64,000 nt of DNA, taken from Silene conica (lineage: Eukaryota > Streptophyta > Magnoliopsida > Caryophyllales > Caryophyllaceae). A model generated the notes under the pieces. That model ran no database searches, was not told the DNA's origin, and saw only the letters and a program-made list of their open reading frames with translations. This document shows, in pieces, positions 22,852 through 34,078 of the stretch (within the stretch, counting starts at the first letter, position 1; each line of letters opens with the position of its first letter). The position numbers were made by a program, and so were the translations under genes. The stretch lies in assembly GCA_029255685.2 (NCBI GenBank), contig CM055315.2:56267181-56331180 (forward strand). The letters run 5' to 3'.

Positions 22852-25800
22852 ATGGCTGGTGAAGACCCAATGCCAAGTGCCAAGCTAGCTCGTGAATCCT
22901 GGCTAAAAGCCTTCATGGACTCCATGAATCAGTCAACTAGACTGAGGAATGATGGGTCAAACTTCTCTGACTGGGAGGCAGCACTACGGAATGCTGCCAT
23001 TGCTGACGGAAAGCTTAAGTTTTTAACTGAGCCCATTCCGGCACACCCAGGAACTGGAGCTAGAGCCAACGATGTTCGCGCTCATAGCGACTTCGTCATG
23101 GAAGCGGGTGCAATAAAGAACGTACTCATCTATGCAATGGAATCTAATTTGCAAAGACGCTTCATAACCCATGGTGCAAACAAGATTTTCACCACGCTCA
23201 CTAACGAATTCTCCAAGGCTCCGAGAATCGTTTCTTATGAGCATACCTGTCGCTTCTTTGAGGCGAAACTCCAGAAGGGCCAAGCGGTTAGCCCACATAT
23301 TCTCAACATGATTGAGAATATCGAGAAACTGGAGACCCTAAACTGCAAGATCAGTGAGAACATCATCGTTGATCGCATGCTTCATTCGCTTCATGATGGG
23401 TTCGCCCTCTTTAGGGCCAACTACTACATGAACGACATGAAGAAGACTCCCCATGAGCTCCACTCCCTTCTCGTACAGACTGATAAGGATCTAAAGTTGA
23501 GTGGGAGTCTAAAGCAGGATGTTCTCATGATCTCAAGTAAGGGAAAAGGTAAAGGGAAGGCTAAAGCTCAGGGCGACCTAGCGGTAGGTAGGCCCAGGTT
23601 CAAGAAACCAGGATTTGCTAAGAGTGGGCCTGGTGAGTCGAGTAACTCACAAGGCAAGACAAAGAGCAAGGATACAAGCATGGAATGTCACCATTGCCAC
23701 AAGACTGGGCATTGGAGGCGCTCATGCCCCGTGTATCGCGAGGACATTAAGGCAGGCCGTGTTACTCCTGTTGGTATGTCTTCTTCTTCTTTTATTCACA
23801 TGATTGAGATTAACCATGCAAGTTGCGGAACTTGGGTACTTGATACTGGTTGTGGTTCTCATCTATGTAATCATGTGCAGGGCCTCCGAAACCAAGAACC
23901 CCTAACCAAGGGTGAGGTGGACCTGCGTGTCGGGAATGGAGCACGTGTGGCTGCAGTCTCGAAGGGAACATACGTAATCCAGCTTCCAAGTAGATTCGAG
24001 TTATTTTTATATAACTGTTATTATGTTCCTAGTTTATCCAAAAACATTATTTCAGTTTCTGCACTTGACAAACTTGGTTTTTCATTTGTAATAGAGAATA
24101 ATAGCTGTATTTTCTCCTTACACAATATGATTTATGGCAAGGCAGTTTCCATGAATGGAATTTATGTTTTAGATCAAACTACCGAGATATTACATGTGAA
24201 TAATAAAAGAATAAAGGTAGGTGACAAAGATCAAACTTACCTATGGCATTGTCGTATGGGACACATAAATGAGAAACGCGTTAAACAGCTCATACAGAAT
24301 GGAGCTATTTCGCCCTTTGATTTCGAATCATATGGCACGTGTGAATCATGTCTCATCGGCAAAATGACTCGTATTTCCTTCAAAGGTGTTGGAATGCGCG
24401 CTGCCGACCTATTAGGACTCATACATACGGACGTATGTGGCCCTATGTCGATCAACGCACGAGATGGCTATAGGTATTTCATCACTTTCACGGATGATTT
24501 GAGTAGATATGGCTATGTCTACTTAATGAAGCACAAAAGTGAATCCTTTGACAAGTTCAAAGAATACCAGAATCGGGTACAGAACCAGCTGGGTAGAAAG
24601 ATTAAAGCACTACGCTCGGATCGTGGTGGTGAGTATCTTTCACGCGAGTTTGATCAACACCTTAAAGACTGTGGGATCGTGCTACAGTTGACTCCACCTG
24701 GAACACCACAATTAAATGGTGTGTCCGAACGGAGAAATCGAACTTTACTCGATATGGTTCGATCCATGATGAGTCACACCGTTGTGCCTGATTCATTGTG
24801 GGGATATGCTCTTTTGTCAGCCGCTCTAATACTTAACCGAAGTCCGTCTAAAGCTGTTGACAAGACTCCATTCGAGTTATGGAAGGGAACGGTCCCCAAC
24901 TTGTCCTTTATTCGGGTTTGGGGCTGCGAGGCTTATGTCAAGTGGAGACACGAGGATAAGCTCGGCCCGCGATCGGTCAAGACATACTTTATAGGCTACC
25001 CAAAGGGAACGTTTGGTCATTACTTCTACTCGCCTACCGAACAACGTGTTTTTGTTGCGGCTAGTGCAACGTTCTTAGAGAAAGAATTTCTCAAGAACAA
25101 GTCGAGTAATAGAACCTTCGAGTTATCGGAGGTTCAAGAACCAACTATCGAGCAACCATTGGAGGAAACAGTTCCTTCACCCGAGGCTGCGGTAGATATC
25201 CCTGAGGAACCTAGGAGGTCAGGAAGAGTCTCTATTCCACCGGACAGATACATTGGTATGGTCGAGGAACACGATACAGATGACGTCTTACTCCTAGAGG
25301 GTAATGAACCCACAACCTATAAAGGTGCCATGACCAGTTCTGACTCAAAGCTATGGCTAGAAGCCATGCAATCCGAGATGAACTCCATGTATGAGAACAA
25401 CGTGTGGGATCTTGTGGACCTACCTGCAAAGGTACGTCCCCTTCAATGCAAATGGCTTTACAAGATAAAGCATGCCGTGGAAGGACAACAAGATATCCAT
25501 AAGGCTAGACTAGTTGCTAAAGGTTTCACCCAAGTGCCAGGCTTGCACTACGATGAGATCTTTGCACCCGTAGTCATGCTACGTTCCATTCGGATTATCT
25601 TAGCGATCGCCGCATTTCATGACTATGAAATATGGCAAATGGACGTTAAAACCGCCTTCTTAAACGGTTATTTGGAGGAAGAGTTGTACATGGTACAACC
25701 CGAGGGTTTTATCGATCCAGCACATCCTAAGAAAGTTTGCAAGCTTAAGCGTTCCATCTATGGACTTAAGCAAGCATCGCGGAGTTGGAATCATCGCTTC

Positions 25801-26883
25801 GACCAAGTGATAAAAGAGAATGGGTTCATTCGATCAGTCGAGGAACCATGTCTCTATATCAAGTCGAGTGGGAGTAAGATTGTATTCCTAGTACTGTATG
25901 TCGATGACATACTCTTGATTGGGAATGACATACCTCTCTTATCTTCGGTTAAAGCATGGTTGAAAAACCATTTCCAGATGAAAGATCTGGGAGAGGCACA
26001 AAGAATTTTGGGCATCCGTATCTACAGGGATAGATCACGACGGATGTTGTCTCTCAGACAGGAATCTTATATAGAGAAGATTCTGGAGAGATTCAGCATG
26101 ACGAACTCCAAGAAGGGGTTCCTTCCTATGACTCCTGGGCTTCACTTGAGCAAGACTCAAGAAGCTAAGTCAGTGGAAGAGAAAGAGCGCATGAGTCGGA
26201 TTCCTTATGCTTCGGCAATAGGATCGATCATGTATGCCATGATATGCACACGTCCTGACGTTGCATATGCATTGAGTATGACAAGTCGATTCCAAGCTCA
26301 TCCAGGTGAACAACACTGGATGGCCGTGAAAAACATTCTTAAGTACCTACGGAGGACTAAAGATTGGGGATTGACTTATGGAGGCGACTCAACGCTCTGC
26401 GCCACGGGTTACGCAGATGCTAGCTTCCAAACAGATCGAGATGACTCGAAATCTCAGTCTGGATTTGTCTTTACTCTTAATGGCGCTGCTGTCAGCTGGA
26501 AAAGTTCTAAACAGAGTGTTACAGCAGATTCTACGACTGAGTCCGAGTACTATGCCGCCTCAGAAGCAGCTAAGGAAGCAATATGGATGCGTCAATTCTT
26601 ACAAGGACTATCAGTAGTGCCTAGTTCGAATGACCCAATCACCGTCTATTGTGACAATAGCGGTGCCATCTTCCAAGCTAAGGAGCATAAGTCTAGCAGC
26701 AAGGCTAGGCATGTACAACGGAAAGCTCATCTAATCAGAGATTACGTGGAGCAAAAGGAGATTTTTATTGAAAAGATCGCTACGGATGACAACATAGCCG
26801 ATCCTCTCACAAAAGCATTACCACGTGATAAGCATGAAGGGCACATTCATTCCATGGGAATTGGATGTATTCCTAAGTTGTAG
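22852..26883 (+). CDS. Copia gag-pol polyprotein (1343 aa), intact
   Basis: A single open frame encodes all proteins for retrotransposition. Gag (UBN2 type) spans residues 1-230. The basic linker KGKGKGKAK precedes a CCHC knuckle at C279/C282/H287/C292. Protease has DTGCGS at 331. Integrase has the HHCC finger H466/H471/C497/C500 and the catalytic triad D527, D590, E626, with 35 residues between the last two. RT has QMDVKTAFLNG (D931) and YVDD at 1016-1019. RNase H includes DSTTESEYYAASEAAKEAIW near 1220. It ends MGIGCIPKL. The ATG follows the leader, and the stop lies about 850 bp before the purine tract. Gag and pol are in one frame, as is usual for Copia. No missing catalytic residue was noticed, so the product is probably functional if expressed. 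The lineage looks Tork/TAR-like but was not tested. Confidence 0.97.
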   Translation: MAGEDPMPSAKLARESWLKAFMDSMNQSTRLRNDGSNFSDWEAALRNAAIADGKLKFLTEPIPAHPGTGARANDVRAHSDFVMEAGAIKNVLIYAMESNLQRRFITHGANKIFTTLTNEFSKAPRIVSYEHTCRFFEAKLQKGQAVSPHILNMIENIEKLETLNCKISENIIVDRMLHSLHDGFALFRANYYMNDMKKTPHELHSLLVQTDKDLKLSGSLKQDVLMISSKGKGKGKAKAQGDLAVGRPRFKKPGFAKSGPGESSNSQGKTKSKDTSMECHHCHKTGHWRRSCPVYREDIKAGRVTPVGMSSSSFIHMIEINHASCGTWVLDTGCGSHLCNHVQGLRNQEPLTKGEVDLRVGNGARVAAVSKGTYVIQLPSRFELFLYNCYYVPSLSKNIISVSALDKLGFSFVIENNSCIFSLHNMIYGKAVSMNGIYVLDQTTEILHVNNKRIKVGDKDQTYLWHCRMGHINEKRVKQLIQNGAISPFDFESYGTCESCLIGKMTRISFKGVGMRAADLLGLIHTDVCGPMSINARDGYRYFITFTDDLSRYGYVYLMKHKSESFDKFKEYQNRVQNQLGRKIKALRSDRGGEYLSREFDQHLKDCGIVLQLTPPGTPQLNGVSERRNRTLLDMVRSMMSHTVVPDSLWGYALLSAALILNRSPSKAVDKTPFELWKGTVPNLSFIRVWGCEAYVKWRHEDKLGPRSVKTYFIGYPKGTFGHYFYSPTEQRVFVAASATFLEKEFLKNKSSNRTFELSEVQEPTIEQPLEETVPSPEAAVDIPEEPRRSGRVSIPPDRYIGMVEEHDTDDVLLLEGNEPTTYKGAMTSSDSKLWLEAMQSEMNSMYENNVWDLVDLPAKVRPLQCKWLYKIKHAVEGQQDIHKARLVAKGFTQVPGLHYDEIFAPVVMLRSIRIILAIAAFHDYEIWQMDVKTAFLNGYLEEELYMVQPEGFIDPAHPKKVCKLKRSIYGLKQASRSWNHRFDQVIKENGFIRSVEEPCLYIKSSGSKIVFLVLYVDDILLIGNDIPLLSSVKAWLKNHFQMKDLGEAQRILGIRIYRDRSRRMLSLRQESYIEKILERFSMTNSKKGFLPMTPGLHLSKTQEAKSVEEKERMSRIPYASAIGSIMYAMICTRPDVAYALSMTSRFQAHPGEQHWMAVKNILKYLRRTKDWGLTYGGDSTLCATGYADASFQTDRDDSKSQSGFVFTLNGAAVSWKSSKQSVTADSTTESEYYAASEAAKEAIWMRQFLQGLSVVPSSNDPITVYCDNSGAIFQAKEHKSSSKARHVQRKAHLIRDYVEQKEIFIEKIATDDNIADPLTKALPRDKHEGHIHSMGIGCIPKL

Positions 26884-27745
26884 TACTCTTTTATGAATTC
26901 ATGTAATAATTCATTTTCTCGTGTACTCTATTCAACCTTATTGTTATGATATAAAATGTTTTGTTTCTCATGTGGAATTGTACGCCAATTTTGAACACCA
27001 CAAAGTGAACTGATTAACATTACATCGTTTTGGTCCTTGATTACCCACTTGAGCTGATAACTCAGGTAATCATTTTGTGACGTTGGTTGATGGTGGGTTC
27101 AACGAGCCATAAGTCACGTGGATGACTGACCAATCACAAAGGCGAGTTATACGGATATCTCGTAGGACACCCCGTGACAACGTTATGGAGTCCTAAATGT
27201 TTTATAACATTGGGTGCCAGGTCGTGGATAGGACCTCCATAGTGTTCCTTAGAGTCGAGTCTTTTGACTTTCAACTGTTTCTTGAGATTAAGACAGATTT
27301 TGGGTAACTTTGGTTTCTTTCCCACGGTCACCGTAACAGGGGCCAAGAGGATTTTTTCTGGGTTATTTCATGCTGGGCGATATCGGCAGGATTCGAGTTG
27401 AGGGAAATATCCAAACCCTTATCAGGATTTTATCATTTCTCAGGGCCACTCGAGGAGTAGTAACTGAAATGCATGGCCATGCTCGAATACAGATTCGTTT
27501 TATCAGTTAAGTTACTCTCTAGTCGGGGAAACCACTCTTGATACAGATCGCTTGTGAGATACGACCTTTGCGAATGCGGATTTGCAAATTGTCTTGCATT
27601 GAGTGGGAGAAATTTTAAAAGGATATGAGATTCGGTTATCGCACCTACACTTGTACGGACAAGTGGGAGTTTGTTGGAGATTGTGTCCTCCACATGTAGT
27701 GTGATAACGTCATTGCACATACCCTTGTACGGACAAGTGGGAGAT
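26884..27745 (+). other. Autonomous Copia 3' region and polypurine tract
   Basis: Non-coding 860 bp ending in the purine tract GACAAGTGGGAGAT (27732-27745). ACAAGTGGGAG also occurs at 27659-27669 and so is partly duplicated. Words such as GGCCACTCGAGGAG and GCATTGAGTGGGAG are shared with the gag-only elements' 3' regions, linking the families. Confidence 0.85.
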
Positions 27746-28734
27746 TGTTGGGGCTGGTGTCCTTGACAATTAAGTACAATGACTTATTAAATCTCTTTAA
27801 GGATCACAAGGGCATACTTTTGTATTATTACCAGTTGATCCACGTTTATCAATAACGGTTGGCTTGCTAGATAAGTTTGACGTTATTGTCATACGGATGG
27901 CGGTGATCAACTGGTCCATATACGTCACACCTATAGGACACGTTTGAGAGATGTGAAGGTATGAAAATACAGTCACATTTACGCCGGATATGACTAAACA
28001 GTTAGTCAGAGGTGTTGACTAATAAATTAGTCAATAAGATGTTGAGATTATTATTTAATACGGATTAAATAATTTTAGCTAATACGGATTACAAGATTAA
28101 TTCGTAAATTAAATATAAACGGTTATATTTAATTAAATATAGTATTCGCGTATTAATATAAACAGTTATATTAATTTGGGTAATTATACAATATCGTATT
28201 TTGTCAGACCATTATTAATATATCGACTGTATTAATATCTGATAACATGTTACGATTTATAAATAAAACCCGCGAACAACTTAAAGCTAAACGGGTCGAA
28301 TCACGCAAAGGTATAAGGTAAGAGTGGAAAAAGCCCACCCTTACCCAAGACCCATTCGGCCGACCTAAGTAATACAAAAGGAGAGTCTTTCTCCTTTTGT
28401 CACTGACGGGTAATTCATAATTCTTACAATTAGGGTTTTGAGAACATCTTTTTCCCAAAACTCAGATCTCACATCTAAAACATCTCAAAAGCTCTCCCCA
28501 TATTGCAAGGCAATTGGAGAGTATTTTCTAGCACACGCGGCATCATCTCAATCAAGTCTTGGGTGCAAGTTATAGGAGGGAATTTACTTTAATTCCTGTT
28601 CTTAGGCCATAAGCACAAAGGACCAAAGGTTGAATTCTTTTTCTTATCCTTTTTAATCTTATGACTATAAACACAACTGTATTTTTCATTATAATCCTGC
28701 AAGTTTAGGGTGAATACATGCTTTATTCCCCACA
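27746..28734 (+). repeat. Autonomous Copia 3' LTR (989 bp)
   Basis: Same ends and length as 20032-21020. The hairpin arms are at 27830-27840 and 27905-27915. It is followed by the CACGG duplication and the N-terminal part of the interrupted gag. Confidence 0.96.
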
Positions 28735-28923
28735 CACGGAACGAGCGGTCGGAGCGGTCGGAGCGGCTTCGGATAGGTAACGAGTCTTATCGTCACCTTG
28801 AGCGGCCAAAAGTAATTGCGCATCCCAGTCCTTAAAATTGGAACCATGCTTATCGAGTTTGCAACGATCCATAAATGATCGAAGCCATGATACGTTAGTG
28901 AGAGGTGGAGCGTTGGTTGCCAT
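28735..28923 (-). pseudogene. Copia gag, N-terminal part (interrupted by insertion)
   Basis: Starts with ATG at 28923 (minus) and reads MATNAPPLTNVSWLRSFMDRC, then KLDKHGSNFKDWDAQLLLAAQG, up to the CACGG duplication. It is the start of the gag completed at 19307-20026. The start is supported by the matching N-terminus of the second gag-only element (SWLHSFMDRCKLEKNGANFADWDA). The reading frame seems to run on to 28723 only because it enters the inserted LTR. Confidence 0.85.
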
Positions 28924-29943
28924 TGAAGATGTTGAAAATTAAACTACAATAAAAATGAAGGAATTAAAACAACGTCATTTATAAAACTTGTAAATAATTT
29001 TAAAAAAGTTTAGTATATTTACTTAATGATCTCCTACCCAATTAAGTAAACAATCCCGAGACCCAAACCCATACTAATTCGGGTACGGTATAGCCGATTC
29101 ATCCCTAATTGGTATAATTGGTGGATTAACCTCTTAATCGGTTCTACCTTAGAACTCTCGGTCGACAATTTTCAAAAAATCGTCTTTAGCCCGAACTTAT
29201 TGCAACTACGGTTACGAATACTTTCGTTGAGATCAACCAAATTTCAAGGTGTAATCTTATTACCCCACTTACCCAACGTGACAATTTTAGTACCCCGGTA
29301 TAGCCGAGCCTACGTTCTTGTGAAGAAGGGATTCATGGGTCCGTACTTTTTGGTAAGGCTAAGTCTCAATATTTATATGTAAGAGATCTAGTCAAATTAT
29401 TATCTATCTCCGTTTAATTGAACTAAGTCGGTGAATTATTGATAAAATCATGACTAGGTAGACTAAATCGTAAATGCATGAGACGATGTATGACGATTTG
29501 GCTATGCATGCAAACATATAAAAGGCAAAATAAAAGCATAAAAATAAACCCTAGTATGGCCTTTCCTAGAAAAGAAATAATAAAATTACAAATTCGGAAA
29601 CCGACTCCTTTGGTCCCTTGAACTTCACGAGGCACGCACTTCGAGGTAAACACCGTCTTTGTCGGAACTCCTTTCCGAATGGCACCGTCTTCAAGGGTCT
29701 CCGGAATTTACAAAAATTACAACTTTTCTAGTCTACTTTATACATTATAAAATAGAAATAAATTACAATTGGGTGATACGAGATCACAAAATTACAACCG
29801 AATCGGTAACCCCTTACATTACGGGAAATACCGATTTAAAAACTAAGGCCATACTAAGTAAATTACATAATTCCCAAAATTACGTAAAATAAAACATGAC
29901 ATTCCTAATAAAATATGCAATGCTTATGAATATATGAACTATC

Positions 29944-31195
29944 TGTTGGGTTTATTAGTTGCTCATAAACAAATTTATAGTCATACTAAACTAACCTTGT
30001 AATTAACTCTTTAATTAAAATGTTAATACGATCTTATGCATGCTAATATATGCGGAAATAAGGAGATTTTGAACCCTTACACACGGTCCAAAATTATAGC
30101 AAGGATGATCCTCCAATGTTCAACAAGAACACCTCCTTTGTGATGCACCAAGACAACCCTTGTATGAACCGAAATCTTCGAACAAGCTAGTATCAAGAAT
30201 CGGTTTCCTTAAACAATATAAGTTCTAGTAATATGAACTTAGTATACTAATTTATATCTCTCACATATAACTAGTATAGATATTATCTTATAATATTACT
30301 TAGAGGATTTTATTAGTTTTCTACACTTAGAAAATTATGCCAACATTAGAAGAACTAGGTTAGTTTTAGGTGAGCATCTTATACTTATTATAGTGTGATG
30401 CTTGGGTGTGGGTGGCCGGGTATGGGAGGGCGCCAAGGGGGGACACACCTCTTTCTCATGCTTCTTAGGGTGGCTTATAGGTAATATTCTCAAGGCACTT
30501 TAATGATTATGCTTTTAACAACTTAAAAACACTTAAATCATTCCTTGTTAAACACCCCAAAACCGGCACACATACACTAATATGGACCTTCTTTTACAAT
30601 TTTGTCAATCTTACAATTTTATGTTATGTGACATACAATATGTCACAATTTAATAAAATAACAATTGTTTTAATTTAATCATACATATTTATCAAATAAA
30701 TATTGTTCATAAATTAATAAATCTCATTTATCAAGTTGACAAGTAATTCGAAATTACTAATTGTAAAATAGTCACTTATAATAATCGTCAATACGATTTA
30801 CAGCTTTTGTAATAATTATAACTCAATTCATTCTAATTACGATATAATAAAATATCGTTCAATGTTTAACAATAGACACATTTCAATTTTAAACATAAAT
30901 CTTACAATAAGATTTAACCTCTGATTTCTCGATACACGAGTTTAAGGAATATGATCAAATCGTATCATTATACATTTGATCACTTTATCAATTAAGGGAA
31001 TTGTCCTAAAGGTGTGACCTAAAGGGATCAACTGACCACCACCGTCATACGACAGTAATGTCAAACTCTAGCTAGCCAATCATTACCGATTAATGTTGGT
31101 CAGTTGACTAATATAATTCGTATCATCCCTTGCGCATTCTCGTCATGAGATTTAATTATGTGATCGCACTATTGTTGAGGACACATTTCCCAACA
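29944..31195 (-). mobile_element. Solo LTR of a Copia related to gag-only element 1
   Basis: A single 1252-bp TGTTGGG...CCCAACA LTR is flanked by the perfect 5-bp duplication CTATC (29939-29943, 31196-31200). No internal sequence is attached, which is the signature of LTR-LTR recombination. It is clearly diverged from, but alignable to, 15656-16898. It includes the hairpin with arms at 31028-31038 and 31097-31107. Confidence 0.93.
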
Positions 31196-31830
31196 CTATC
31201 ATGCCAACCCTAAGCCAAATCGTCCTATTTAAATATCAATTATATAAATAGTTATTGTATACCTCGGTTTATGGAATTGCGTGTTTGAACGTTTAACAAC
31301 ACTATGCATAATGTGAATCGGAATTCACTCTTAAGTTAATCATCCCAACTCTTTTAGGTTTCAAAATTTAGTCTTACTCAAACTTATTATATTTTAATAT
31401 TGTTTGGTATTTAACTCGGTTTTGCGGAAAAATAATATAAAATCGAAAAGAGTCATAAAAATTTTGAAAATTCTAGAATGTTCTTAAAATTTCAGAACTT
31501 TAAAATATTAGTATTTATACGGTTTTAATATATATTTCGAAAATAATACGTAAAACGAGCATTTTAAGACGGAAAATTCAATAATTAGTTCCATAAATGC
31601 AAATAAAATACTAATAATACTTTTTTACACTTTCCAAAATACTTTAAGAACATAAAATGGATAGAAAATTAAATGGCACACTGCCCAATAGCCGAAATTT
31701 TTAATTACATGACTCTTATTATTCAATTTTAAATGCAACTTTTTAAACAAATTAAAATTAAATAAATCAGAAAATTTTGGCTCCCAAGAAAATTATGGTG
31801 ATGAACATATCATATATTACTAAAATGGGT

Positions 31831-32490
31831 TAAATTTTCCGGCCATTTTAAAAATTATTGCAAATTTTAACGATTTTCGTCATATATCGTACGATTTTAA
31901 CCTTTAAAATTATTTCTCAAACATAAAATAAGATAAAAATCTCGAAATTTTTATACATGCTGGAAATAATATATATGACATCGTGTTAAATTTTTATGGC
32001 CAAATTCCAACTTAAACTATTAAAGTCGAAATAATGTCACTAATTACCCGATTTTTACATTAAAAATCTATAATAATGCAATATATGAGATAAATTTCTG
32101 GAAAATTTAGCATACATTTTAAATATTGCATGTGACATACTCATAAATATTTGTAGTCAAATTCGTAATATAACTATACAAACCCATTTTAATTCATCTT
32201 ATTGCATTTTAACATTTAAAATTCATATCTCATGTATTATAAGTCCATAATTTACGAAAATTCATATGCATAACATAGGATATACATGTGAAAACATACT
32301 GAAAAATCTCGGCCAAAAGATGATTTTTACAATTTTTCCCAAAATAAACGATTTTTAACCATTAAAACTTAATAAAACCGAGATTTAATATACCAATAAC
32401 CAATATTCATGCAAAATATATTCCAAATATTCTAAAACATTTTAGAAAACAGTAGGTATTCATGCTTAATTAATTTCGGCCATATCATAT
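31831..32490 (-). repeat. Degenerate ~157-bp tandem repeats in Copia 1 leader
   Basis: The landmark TAAATTTTTATGGCCA or a variant recurs with its GG core near 31841, 31998, 32155, 32311 and 32478. Between landmarks the order CGATTTTTAAC, ATTAAAA, TATACATG and CATGTGACAT is partly preserved. The units are strongly diverged. The same array occurs in element 2. Confidence 0.65.
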
Positions 32491-32572
32491 ATTAAACGAA
32501 ATTCCAAATTTTATTTTGTTATCCTAATAACTCCGTAAAAACGTAAACTGAAAGCATAAAAACAACCTAGTT

Positions 32573-32584
32573 TCTCTGATACCA
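32573..32584 (-). other. Gag-only Copia 1 primer-binding site
   Basis: The complement reads TGGTATCAGAGA, a tRNA-Met primer match lying 2 bp inside the 5' LTR. Confidence 0.9.
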
Positions 32585-32586
32585 AT

Positions 32587-33974
32587 TGTTGGGTTTAGTT
32601 ATCTCATAAAATAATACTTTTAGTCATACTAACATAATCTTATAATTAACATTTTAATTATCTCATTATTTAGATCTTATGCATGCTAAATTAATGCGGA
32701 AATAGGAGAAATTTCGAGCCCTTACACACGGTCCGAAATGTAATGCTAGGATGATCCTCCAAGTATTCAACAAGAACACCTCCTTTGGATGCACCAAGAC
32801 AACCCCTTAACAAACCGAGACTTTGAACAAGCTAGTATAAGAATCGGATTACCCTTAAACAATGTAAGTTCTAATATGAACTTAGTATACTAATATTATA
32901 TCTTTTATATAATTAGTATTATATTATCTTATAATAATTATTTAGAGGATTTTATGTTGTATTATTTTCTCACCCTTAGAAAATCTAACAAGCATTAAGA
33001 GTAGAATGAATTGTGAGCATATCATATATTTAAAGAGTGATGCTTGGGTTGAGGTGAGGCCGGGTATGGGAAGACACAAGGGGAGACAAGTTCTCTAACC
33101 CATGCAACTTTTTTTTTTTTGGTTCAAATGAGCGCACTATGTCGCGGATGAGAATCGAACCCCCGACTTCATGGTTGGGATAGGAGTGCTCTTACCACTT
33201 GAGCTAACTCTTGTTCTCTCTAACCCATGCAACTTAGGGTGGCCTAGATTGTGTTTCCAAGACATGCCTTTAAACATGATGATTAAGGTGTGTTTAATAC
33301 ACAATAATCACCCTCAACCACATCCACTTAGCCGCCCATTTTATCATAAAATGGAATCCATTTTACAAATTTGTCAATTGTATAATTTGTATAAAATGTG
33401 ACATCTTATATGTCACAAGGTAATACAATATAATTATCTTATCTTAAAACATATAAATATTTATCGTATAAATATTATATATATATATATATAATTAAAT
33501 AAATCATATTTATCAATTGACAAGTAATTCGAAATTACAATTGTAAAATGATTATTTATAATTATTGTCAATACGATTTACAACCTTTGTATTAATTATA
33601 ACCCGATTCATTCTAATTACGATATTATAAAATATCGTTTATTGTTAACAATTGACACGTTTCAATTTTAAACATAAATCTTACAATAAGATTTAACCTC
33701 TGATTTCTCGGTATACGAGTTTAAGGAATATGATCAAATCGTATCAATATACATTTGATCACTTTATCAATTAAGGGAATTGTCCTAAAGGTGTGACCTA
33801 AAGGGATCAACTGACCACCACCGTCATACGACAGTAATGTCAAACTCTAGCTAGCCAATCCTTACCGATTAATGTTGGTCAGTTGACTAATATAATTCGT
33901 ATCATCCCTTGCGCATTCTCGTCATGAGATTTAATTACGTGATCGCACTATTGTTGAGGACACATTTCCCAACA
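32587..33974 (-). repeat. Gag-only Copia 1, 5' LTR (1388 bp, with SINE)
   Basis: Same ends as 15656-16898. It is longer because of a SINE and a TA-rich expansion near 33475. The duplication CTTAG follows at 33975-33979. The hairpin arms are at 33807-33817 and 33876-33886; one inner-stem base has changed (CCTTAC for CATTAC). Confidence 0.92.
33111..33216 (-). mobile_element. tRNA-derived SINE (106 bp, minus strand)
   Basis: On the minus strand the sequence begins ACAAGAGTTAGCTCAAGTGG, matching a polymerase III A box. It then has GGGGGTTCGATTCTC, a B box, and ends in an A-run that appears as poly-T at 33111-33120. It is flanked by the 19-bp duplication TCTCTAACCCATGCAACTT at 33092-33110 and 33217-33235. 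The empty site is visible in the other LTR of the same element near 16160-16185. The body after the B box is very short. It is not a tRNA gene: the acceptor stem does not close and a poly-A tail is present. Confidence 0.92.
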
Positions 33975-34078
33975 CTTAGGTTCCTTAAGACCGTTACTTA
34001 CCTTCTCTTCTAGTGTTGTTTTTGCATATTAGAGGACAGGTTTTTGAGAGGAAGGCTTGAGTACTCTCATTCTTAGAC

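Larger units (their letters stand above)
20032..28734 (+). mobile_element. Complete, young Ty1/copia retrotransposon (8703 bp)
   Basis: Two 989-bp LTRs (TGTTGGGGCTGG...TTCCCCACA) differ at only three positions found by eye. The 5-bp duplication CACGG lies at 20027-20031 and 28735-28739. The primer site TGGTATCAGAG starts 2 bp after the left LTR. The purine tract GACAAGTGGGAGAT precedes the right LTR. One uninterrupted 1343-codon gag-pol frame fills the centre. All parts needed for autonomous transposition are present. It interrupts the gag of the gag-only Copia in the opposite orientation. It is probably among the most recent insertions here. Confidence 0.96.
28924..32572 (-). other. Gag-only Copia 1 leader (non-coding)
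   Basis: About 2.4 kb between gag and primer site after removing the solo LTR. No gene is seen. The gag-proximal part (29030-29890) is alignable in blocks with element 2 (48240-49000), for example GAACTCCTTTCCG and ATGGCACCGTCTT. The part next to the primer site is a degenerate tandem array. Confidence 0.75.
15656..33974 (-). mobile_element. Gag-only Copia retrotransposon 1 (minus strand)
   Basis: LTRs of TGTTGGG...CCCAACA type lie at 15656-16898 and 32587-33974 with a 5-bp duplication CTTAG on both outer sides. The primer site (complement TGGTATCAGAGA) adjoins the right LTR, and the purine tract CAAGTGAGAGAT (complement strand) adjoins the left LTR, so the element is on the minus strand. 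The only gene is gag; no protease, integrase or RT remnant is seen. It hosts a complete Copia in gag, a solo LTR in the leader and a SINE in the 5' LTR. Without these it is about 8.2 kb. By eye the two LTRs differ at about 12 of 1240 positions plus indels. The layout fits the plant TR-GAG class. Confidence 0.88.

Noticed and set aside
29158..29172. Another GGTCGGTCGACC unit (CTCGGTCGACAA) in the gag-only Copia leader
   Set aside because: Only a partial match, with no partner 21 bp away and no downstream box.
33121..33210. Possible tRNA gene
   Set aside because: A and B boxes are present, but the flanks do not form an acceptor stem, and a poly-A tail plus a 19-bp duplication identify a SINE.
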